A DNA stretch of 10,533 nucleotides from Bacillota bacterium (GTDB lineage: Bacteria; Bacillota; Clostridia; Christensenellales; Borkfalkiaceae): assembly GCA_023403375.1 (NCBI GenBank), contig JAEYEN010000023.1:1-10533 (forward strand), read 5' to 3'. A model generated the notes under the pieces. It was not told the origin of the DNA. It made no database searches and was given only the letters and a program-made list of their open reading frames with translations. The stretch's first letter is position 1; each line of letters opens with the position of its first letter. The translations under genes were made by a program, and so were the position numbers. This document shows, in pieces, positions 4,813 to 10,533 of this stretch.

Positions 4813-7539
4813 ATGAAAGAAAACAAGAACACCGTAAAACCCAACGCCGCTTTAAGACTTTTAAATATAGTTAAAGTTTACGGCGAGGGCGACAACAAGG
4901 TTAACGCGCTTAAAGGAATTTCTATAAATTTCAGAAAGAACGAGTTTGTGTCTATTTTAGGACCTTCGGGCTGCGGAAAGACGACCATGCTCAACATAAT
5001 CGGCGGTTTAGACAGGTACACGGACGGCGACCTTATTATAGACGGCGTTTCCACCAAACAATATAAAGACGGCGACTGGGATACTTACCGCAACAACAGA
5101 ATAGGTTTTGTTTTCCAAAGTTACAACCTTATTCCGCACCAGACCGTTTTATCCAACGTAGAACTTGCGTTAACGCTTTCGGGTGTTTCCAAAGAAGAAA
5201 GGCACGAAAGAGCGAGAGCGGCGCTCGAAAAAGTGGGACTTACCGGTATGGACCACAAACTGCCAAACCAGATGAGCGGCGGACAGATGCAGAGAGTGGC
5301 TATCGCAAGGGCGTTAGTCAACGACCCCGAGATAATTCTTGCAGACGAGCCGACGGGCGCGTTGGATACCGAAACGAGCGTTCAGGTTATGGAACTACTC
5401 AAAGAAGTGGCGAAAGACAGGCTTGTTATTATGGTTACGCATAACCCCGCGCTGGCAGAAGAATATTCTACGAGAATTATAAATCTCTTGGACGGCGAAA
5501 AGATAAGCGACAGCGACCCGTTTGAGAGGGAAGACGTTTCTCTTTCTTCCGAAAATGAAACGGAAGCGGAAAATAACGCCGAAACCATAGCGGAAAGCGG
5601 ACTTGAAGAAAATTCGGGCAAGAAAAAGCGTTGCAAAAAGGTTAAAAAAGCGAAGTCTGCGATGAGCGTTTTTACGGCGTTTGCGCTGAGTATATCAAAT
5701 CTTCGCACCAAAAAAGGGAGAACAATTTTAACAGCCGTTGCAGGCAGTATCGGTATTATCGGTATCGCACTTGTTCTGGCGTTATCTACCGGTTTTTCGG
5801 GATATATAAACAAATTGCAGGCGGATACGCTATCCGTTTATCCTTTAACCGTGTCGGAAGCGACGATAGATTTATCCGATTTTAACAAGTTGGCGCAAAA
5901 CACCATAACGGACGAAGTTAAAAGACAGAAACTGACCGAAAAGGTGTACACGCGCGCAATGTTCGGCGACCTTACAAATATGCTTAAAAGCAATAAGATA
6001 ACCGACGAATATATCTCTTACGTTAAAGATTTTACAGATGAGAAAAACGACGCGGCGGCAAAGACCGAAGAGGGCTGGGCGTATTGCGTACAGAATAACT
6101 ACGGATTCGATATGAACAATTATATCTACTCGGATATAGGCGTTAACATGAACACCGAAGGCAGTGCGGAAAAGAGCGTTATGCCCGTGGATTTACTTGT
6201 AAGAAACTTGGAGAATATGTTTAATAAGGGTATTAAAAACTCTAATATGAATATCTCCGCCGAGTTTGTAAGGTCATATATTCCAACTGTATGCGAAATT
6301 CCCGAAAGTCAGCAACTTGTTGAAGCGCAATACGACAAGTTATACGGCGAATGGGCGACCGAAGAAGACGAACTTTTACTTGTTGTGGATTCATATAACC
6401 GCGTTACCGATATAACTCTCGCGCTGTTAGGATACAGAACGATAGAAAAGATGAACACACAGACTTATAGCATAGAGTTTGGCGGCGACAGCGAATTTAC
6501 TTTTGAAAGCGCGGTAGGAAAATCTTTTTACTATATAAATAACGACGCAAGATATAAATCGGTGTCGGGCGAACACAGTTATCTCGAATATTGTTACGAC
6601 GCGGATAATCTACCCGAAAACGCGACTACTCTTCGCGTTACGGGCGTGGTAAGACTTAAAGACAGTGTGGAACAGGGCGTTCTCAACACGGGTATCGCGT
6701 ATACTTCCAAACTTGTTTCCAAAGTGCTTGAAGACAATAAGTCGTCTTCGATTGTTACAGGGTTACAAAACGCCGCAACGGGCGAATATGCAAAGGCAGA
6801 AATTTATTCCTGTCCGTCCACCGAAACTAAAATTAAAACGCAGATTGCCGCCGCTATGGGCGTTCCCTCGGCGATGATAACCGACGACCACGTTAAGACC
6901 TTTATGGTAAACACGCTTAAATCGGAGCCCGTGTCCTCTTCCTTTAAATCACTTGCCGGCAGCGATACGGTAAGCAAGTTATCTATGTATTCGGTAGACT
7001 ATGCCGCAAAAGAAGACCTGAAAGCCTATCTCGACGAATGGAACAACAAAGAAGGAATGTCGGAAGAAGACAAGGTACATTATTCCGATTCTACCGCAAT
7101 GCTCTTCTCTGCGCTTAATTCCGTGGTCGATTCGGTTAAAATAGTGCTTATATGCTTTACGGCGATTTCGCTTGTGGTTTCCAGCATTATGATAGGTATT
7201 ATAACCTACGTTTCGGTTGTGGAACGCACAAAAGAAATAGGCGTGCTTCGTTCTATCGGCGCAAGGAAAAAGGATATTTCCAGAATATTCAATGCGGAAA
7301 CTTTCCTTATCGGTTTGTTTGCAGGTATTCTGGGCGTTGCCGTAACTTATCTTTTAAGTATCCCCATAAACCTTATAGTCGGCGGACTTGTGGCTAACAT
7401 CGGCAGCGTCTGCGCGCTTAAAATTACCGACGCGCTTATTCTGGTTGTGGTAAGTTTTGCGCTTACGCTGATTGCCGGCGTTATCCCTGCGAGAATAGCC
7501 GCTAAAAAAGACCCCGTAGTCGCTCTCCGCTCCGAATAA
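4813..7539 (+). CDS. MacB-like ABC transporter, ATPase fused to FtsX-type permease
   Basis: The protein has 908 residues. The N-terminal ATPase (about 13-235) has Walker A GPSGCGKT (50-57), Q-loop Q102, signature MSGGQ (154-158), Walker B IILADEP (174-180) and H-loop H210. This pattern fits the LolD/MacB/BceA group of mechanotransmission transporters. An acidic linker (about 238-268) and a Lys-rich patch (270-281) lead to the first membrane helix (about 305-327). A large extracytoplasmic domain of about 440 residues follows, then three more helices in an FtsX domain (about 775-903) with the motif VERTKEIGVLRSIGA and the end PARIAAKKDPVVALRSE. The family usually exports or senses peptides, lipids or antibiotics, or acts on envelope proteins, rather than moving solutes through a channel. 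No HlyD-type partner or two-component system is adjacent, so the substrate is unknown. The start is chosen at the ATG after GAAAGGCAGG. The gene is monocistronic. Confidence 0.9.
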   Translation: MKENKNTVKPNAALRLLNIVKVYGEGDNKVNALKGISINFRKNEFVSILGPSGCGKTTMLNIIGGLDRYTDGDLIIDGVSTKQYKDGDWDTYRNNRIGFVFQSYNLIPHQTVLSNVELALTLSGVSKEERHERARAALEKVGLTGMDHKLPNQMSGGQMQRVAIARALVNDPEIILADEPTGALDTETSVQVMELLKEVAKDRLVIMVTHNPALAEEYSTRIINLLDGEKISDSDPFEREDVSLSSENETEAENNAETIAESGLEENSGKKKRCKKVKKAKSAMSVFTAFALSISNLRTKKGRTILTAVAGSIGIIGIALVLALSTGFSGYINKLQADTLSVYPLTVSEATIDLSDFNKLAQNTITDEVKRQKLTEKVYTRAMFGDLTNMLKSNKITDEYISYVKDFTDEKNDAAAKTEEGWAYCVQNNYGFDMNNYIYSDIGVNMNTEGSAEKSVMPVDLLVRNLENMFNKGIKNSNMNISAEFVRSYIPTVCEIPESQQLVEAQYDKLYGEWATEEDELLLVVDSYNRVTDITLALLGYRTIEKMNTQTYSIEFGGDSEFTFESAVGKSFYYINNDARYKSVSGEHSYLEYCYDADNLPENATTLRVTGVVRLKDSVEQGVLNTGIAYTSKLVSKVLEDNKSSSIVTGLQNAATGEYAKAEIYSCPSTETKIKTQIAAAMGVPSAMITDDHVKTFMVNTLKSEPVSSSFKSLAGSDTVSKLSMYSVDYAAKEDLKAYLDEWNNKEGMSEEDKVHYSDSTAMLFSALNSVVDSVKIVLICFTAISLVVSSIMIGIITYVSVVERTKEIGVLRSIGARKKDISRIFNAETFLIGLFAGILGVAVTYLLSIPINLIVGGLVANIGSVCALKITDALILVVVSFALTLIAGVIPARIAAKKDPVVALRSE

Positions 7540-7658
7540 TAGGTAACAAAAACAAAAAAGTATAACGAAAATAAATTCGGAGAATATTAAAAATATACAG
7601 AATTTATTAGGACGGCAAAAAATAAATAGACGAAAGATATAAGACGAAATAAATAAGC

Positions 7659-7690
7659 AAAAAATCGCCGCGGAAAACGGCGATTTTTTT
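7659..7690 (+). terminator. Intrinsic terminator of the ABC transporter gene (repeated element, copy 1)
   Basis: Stem ATCGCCG/CGGCGAT (7664-7670 with 7678-7684) around the loop CGGAAAA, flanked by six A and followed by seven T. The 31-nt block 7659-7689 is identical to 9428-9458. The stretch 7540-7658 before it is AT-rich and shows no gene. Confidence 0.85.
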
Positions 7691-7875
7691 GTTTAATTTT
7701 AATTCTGTTTGTTTTTATATTTTTTCAAATAATTTTGGCGGCGGAGAAATTTGATTTTATATTCGATTTATTGTTGAAAGTAAAAAGTTTTATAGGCGAA
7801 AAAGTTAATATGTTATAAGCGGCTTAATGAAATATTGTATAAATTTTAGTAAAGATTTTAACTATGTCTTTTAGA

Positions 7876-7891
7876 ATAATGGCATTATAAT
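7876..7891 (+). promoter_or_regulatory. Putative -10 box with overlapping palindrome upstream of the oxidoreductase
   Basis: TATAAT at 7886-7891 is a consensus -10. The palindrome ATAATGGCATTAT (7876-7888, 6+1+6) overlaps it and could be an operator. No convincing -35 is present. The rest of 7691-7956 is AT-rich and shows no gene. Confidence 0.4.
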
Positions 7892-7916
7892 AAGTATAAG
7901 ATATTTGAAAAACATG

Positions 7917-7952
7917 CCGAATAATTTCGAATAAGGTAATTCGGTCAGGGAG
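7917..7952 (+). promoter_or_regulatory. Leader hairpin and ribosome binding site of the oxidoreductase
   Basis: CCGAAT (7917-7922) can pair with ATTCGG (7939-7944), and the inner CGAAT (7928-7932) can compete for ATTCG (7939-7943). The ribosome site AGGGAG (7947-7952) follows by two bases and sits four bases before the ATG. Alternative pairing could affect translation, but the stems are short. Confidence 0.3.
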
Positions 7953-7956
7953 TTTT

Positions 7957-9285
7957 ATGAAAAAAATACAAGCCGTCGTTTTGGGATATGGGGACAGAAG
8001 TTCCAGATATGCGGAATATGCAAAAAGCACTCCGGATGAGTTGGAAATTACAGGCGTTATTGACGTGAATAAATTAAAACTTAACGAAGCGCAGGAAAAG
8101 TTTAATTTGCCCGACAATCGTTTGTTTTGCAGTCTTGACGAGTTTCTGAAAGCGGATATAAAATGCGACGTCGTTATCAACGGTACAATGGATAATCTTC
8201 ATTATCGGACGACGATGTCGCTTCTGGAAAAAGGATATAATATTTTGCTTGAAAAACCCGTAACGGGCAATCCCGACGAACTTTTTGCAATCGAAGAAAA
8301 AGCGGAAGAAAAGGGTTGTAAAATCGTCGTGTGCCACGTTTTGCGCTATACGCCTTTTTATTCGGGTATCAAACAGATTATTGACAGCGGAAAATTGGGC
8401 AAAATTATCAGTATGCAATTAAACGAACACGTATGGCACGGGCATTTTGTCAATTCGTACGTACGCGGAAAATGGCGCAATGAAAAGGGCTGCGGCTCGG
8501 GATTTCTGCTTGCAAAGTGTTGCCACGATACTGACCTTATGTGCTGGCTTAACAATAATACTAAACCGAATAAAGTTTCGAGTTTCGGGTCAAGAAACTT
8601 CTTTTGTGAAAAAAACGCACCTGACGGCGCAACTCAGTATTGTTATCAGTGTCCGCACCGGAAAGATTGTATGTTTGACGCTTACAAGTTTGAACTGGAA
8701 AAAGATTTTATTCCTTTTTACACTTGGGCGGGCATAGGCAAACCGCTTGACGAGATAACCCGTGAAGACAAAATCGAATTCTTAAAGAAAGACGTTTACG
8801 GACAGTGCGTTTTTAAAACCGATATGGATATAGTTGACCGTCAATGCGTAAGCGTGGAATTTGCCAACGGTTCTATCGGCACTCTGAATATGATAGGCGG
8901 TGCAAGCAGGGGCGGTCGGCACATTCACGTTGTTTGCGAATATGGCGAAGTTGTCGGTTACGTAGAAGAGAATAAATTTATTGTACGCATATTCAATAAA
9001 AAAGATATCTGTTATGACGAACAAGTCGTGGATTTAAATGGCGACAAGGCGTTAGGCGGCGGAGATAATTCGGTTGCCGGACACTACGGCGGGGATTATT
9101 ATATAATGCGCGATTTGGTGCGGTTCTTAAACGGAGAGAAAACGTCTGTTTCAACGACGATAATTCAGGACTCCGTGAACAGTCATCTGATTTGCTATGC
9201 CGCGGAAAAAGCCCGTAAAGAAAAGAGAATAGTAGAACTTGAAGAAGAATACAGTCAATTAAAAAAAGTCGATAAAAAACGGTAA
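7957..9285 (+). CDS. Gfo/Idh/MocA-family NAD(P)-dependent oxidoreductase with cysteine cluster
   Basis: The protein has 442 residues and is presumably cytoplasmic. The N-terminal Rossmann fold (about 1-125) starts with VVLGYGDRSSRYAEYA and contains the family's EKPV motif (99-102), where Lys100 is the conserved nicotinamide/substrate residue. The second domain has KCCHDTDLMCWL (187-198), the equivalent of the 'H.xD' catalytic segment, with His190 and Asp193. A cysteine group follows (Cys217, Cys229, Cys232, Cys238 in C..CP....C.FDAY), seen in a subset of this family and possibly binding a metal. Family members oxidise or reduce sugars, inositols or sugar-amine derivatives; the substrate here is not predictable. 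The protein is longer than a typical 330-390-residue member because of the insertion and a C-terminal Glu/Lys-rich tail. It sits alone between its own promoter and a terminator. The ATG is chosen from AGGGAG four bases upstream. Confidence 0.85.
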   Translation: MKKIQAVVLGYGDRSSRYAEYAKSTPDELEITGVIDVNKLKLNEAQEKFNLPDNRLFCSLDEFLKADIKCDVVINGTMDNLHYRTTMSLLEKGYNILLEKPVTGNPDELFAIEEKAEEKGCKIVVCHVLRYTPFYSGIKQIIDSGKLGKIISMQLNEHVWHGHFVNSYVRGKWRNEKGCGSGFLLAKCCHDTDLMCWLNNNTKPNKVSSFGSRNFFCEKNAPDGATQYCYQCPHRKDCMFDAYKFELEKDFIPFYTWAGIGKPLDEITREDKIEFLKKDVYGQCVFKTDMDIVDRQCVSVEFANGSIGTLNMIGGASRGGRHIHVVCEYGEVVGYVEENKFIVRIFNKKDICYDEQVVDLNGDKALGGGDNSVAGHYGGDYYIMRDLVRFLNGEKTSVSTTIIQDSVNSHLICYAAEKARKEKRIVELEEEYSQLKKVDKKR

Positions 9286-9395
9286 ACGGTCTGAAAACTT
9301 CTGAAATAAGGGTAAAGACAGAAAACGGTGCGAAAAGATAAGTTCTGTTGTGATTTTTAAGCAAAACAATAAAATAAAATTTATAATAAATTTTT

Positions 9396-9423
9396 CCGAC
9401 GTTTGTTAACGTCGGTTTTTTTT
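9396..9423 (+). terminator. Intrinsic terminator of the oxidoreductase gene
   Basis: An 8-bp perfect stem (CCGACGTT with AACGTCGG, 9396-9403 and 9408-9415) around the TGTT tetraloop is followed by eight T (9416-9423). It lies 110 nt after the stop; the stretch between shows no gene. Confidence 0.85.
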
Positions 9424-9425
9424 GT

Positions 9426-9458
9426 AAAAAAAATCGCCGCGGAAAACGGCGATTTTTT
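9426..9458 (-). terminator. Intrinsic terminator of glyQS (repeated element, copy 2)
   Basis: Stem ATCGCCG/CGGCGAT with the loop CGGAAAA. On the minus strand it is followed by eight T (the complement of A 9426-9433), 49 nt after the glycyl-tRNA synthetase stop. It can also work on the plus strand, so it backs up the hairpin at 9396-9423. The 31-nt core is identical to 7659-7689. Confidence 0.8.
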
Positions 9459-9506
9459 AATATGATTTTTAATTTTTCGATATTATTTAAAGATTAGTAA
9501 ATTTTA

Positions 9507-10533
9507 TTAAAAAGCGATTTTTTCTTCAATATACGTTTTGAGTTCGGTTATGGGGATTCTTACCTGTTCCATAGTATCCCTGTCTCTTACGGTAACGCAT
9601 TTATCTTCTAAGGAGTCGAAGTCGAAAGTTATGCAGTAAGGCGTTCCGATTTCGTCTTCTCTTCTGTAACGTTTACCGATTGAACCCGTTTCGTCAAAGT
9701 CGACGGGGAAGTATTTAGCAAGTTCGTCAACGATTTCAGACGCTTGTTCGGAAAGTTTTTTGGAAAGGGGAAGTACCGCCGCCTTGAAAGGCGCAAGTGC
9801 GGGATGAAGTCTTAAAACCGTTCTCACGTCGTTCTCGCCAACGGTTTCTTCGTCGTAAGCGTTGCAAAGTATTGCAAGCACGCTTCTTTCTACGCCAAGA
9901 CTCGGTTCGATAACGTACGGAATATATCTTTCGCCCGATTCCTGGTCAAAGTACGATAAGTCTTTGCCCGAAACGTTTTTATGCTGAGTAAGGTCGTAAT
10001 CCGTTCTGTCGGCAACGCCCCACAGTTCGCCCCAACCGAAGGGGAACAAAAATTCAAAGTCGGTGGTCGCTTTGGAATAGAAGCAAAGTTCTTCGGGACT
10101 ATGGTCGCGGAGTCTTAACCTTTCTTCTTTGATTCCGAGCGACAGGAGCCATTCTTTACAGAAAGAACGCCAGTAATTAAACCATTCCAGGTCGGTGCCG
10201 GGTTTGCAGAAGAACTCTAATTCCATCTGCTCGAATTCTCTTACGCGGAAAATAAAGTTTCCGGGAGTTATTTCGTTACGGAAAGATTTACCTATCTGAC
10301 CGATACCGAAAGGAATTTTTCTTCTGGTGGTGCGCTGAACGTTTACAAAGTTGGTAAATATGCCTTGCGCCGTTTCGGGACGGAGATAAACGGTGTTTTT
10401 CGCGTCTTCCGTAACGCCCTGAAAGGTTTTGAACATAAGGTTGAACTGACGAATGTCGGTAAAGTTATGCTTGCCGCAAGTGGGGCAGGGGATATTATGT
10501 TCTTCGACAAACGCTTTCATTTCTTCGGAAGTG
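9507..10533 (-). CDS. glyQS: Glycyl-tRNA synthetase, alpha2 (dimeric) type, 5' partial
   Basis: The gene runs off the window edge; about 341 C-terminal residues are visible (frame T-S-E-E then MKAFVEEHN), so the ATG at 10518-10520 is internal. The enzyme attaches glycine to tRNA-Gly in the cytoplasm and is essential. Visible class II core features are: CPTCG near the start; the FNLMFKT block; YLRPETAQGIFTNF; motif 2 with GKSFRNEI and REFEQMELEFF; and motif 3 with EPSLGVERSVLAIL. The anticodon-binding domain follows from about LAPFKAAVLPLS to the end (KTYIEEKIAF). By family length (about 460 residues) roughly 120 N-terminal residues are outside. The leader, where a glycine T-box might lie, is also outside. 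The gene is convergent with the oxidoreductase and ends at its own terminator. Confidence 0.97.
   Translation of the reverse strand, partial: TSEEMKAFVEEHNIPCPTCGKHNFTDIRQFNLMFKTFQGVTEDAKNTVYLRPETAQGIFTNFVNVQRTTRRKIPFGIGQIGKSFRNEITPGNFIFRVREFEQMELEFFCKPGTDLEWFNYWRSFCKEWLLSLGIKEERLRLRDHSPEELCFYSKATTDFEFLFPFGWGELWGVADRTDYDLTQHKNVSGKDLSYFDQESGERYIPYVIEPSLGVERSVLAILCNAYDEETVGENDVRTVLRLHPALAPFKAAVLPLSKKLSEQASEIVDELAKYFPVDFDETGSIGKRYRREDEIGTPYCITFDFDSLEDKCVTVRDRDTMEQVRIPITELKTYIEEKIAF

Noticed and set aside
5121..5813. Minus-strand ORFs inside the ABC gene
   Set aside because: They are antisense to the ATPase and linker; Ser/Leu-rich translations are typical of reverse-frame artefacts.
7152..7397. 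Plus-strand 81-residue ORF in the permease domain
   Set aside because: It is an out-of-frame reading of the conserved FtsX region.
8993..9364. Minus-strand ORFs antisense to the oxidoreductase
   Set aside because: No family features, no ribosome sites, and the opposite strand holds a clear enzyme.
1..10533. CRISPR array, tRNA, insertion sequence or phage genes
   Set aside because: No regularly spaced DNA repeats, cloverleaf, transposase or terminal inverted repeats were seen.

Overview
The window looks like chromosome of an uncultured gut-type Bacillota, probably a Clostridia lineage such as Christensenellales. This placement is inference. It rests on strong AGGAG-type ribosome sites, an alpha2-type glycyl-tRNA synthetase, InlB-B-like repeat surface proteins with a Lys-tipped C-terminal membrane anchor, and AT-rich intergenic DNA full of A/T-flanked hairpin terminators. 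No phage, insertion sequence, CRISPR, tRNA or rRNA signal was seen.

Layout. 1-190 is the 3' end of a + strand gene, possibly a CDP-glycerol glycerophosphotransferase-like enzyme, closed by a bidirectional terminator at 213-247. 330-1964 (-) is a secreted, membrane-anchored repeat protein split by one in-frame TAA codon at 1095-1097, so it reads as two ORFs. 2222-4486 (+), divergent from it, is a secreted right-handed beta-helix glycoside hydrolase-like protein (GH28/GH49-like). 4813-7539 (+) is a MacB-like ABC transporter with ATPase and FtsX permease in one chain. 7957-9285 (+) is a Gfo/Idh/MocA-family oxidoreductase with a cysteine cluster. 9507-10533 (-) is the 3' part of glycyl-tRNA synthetase, convergent with the oxidoreductase.

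How the genes relate. Most genes appear to be single transcription units with their own leaders and terminators, so this is not an evident operon. The clearest link is the divergent surface pair. The N-terminal beta-rich domain of the anchored protein and the C-terminal domain of the beta-helix enzyme look homologous, and the pair share a promoter region. This suggests that both proteins bind the same kind of glycan or surface, one anchored and one released. The oxidoreductase could process a sugar released by such an enzyme, but nothing beyond proximity supports that.

Most notable: the nonsense codon inside a conserved repeat of the anchored protein; the domain shared by the divergent pair; the dyad-rich region upstream of the ABC transporter; and two identical 31-nt terminator hairpins 1.77 kb apart. 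I saw no clear evidence for a wholly new multi-gene system.
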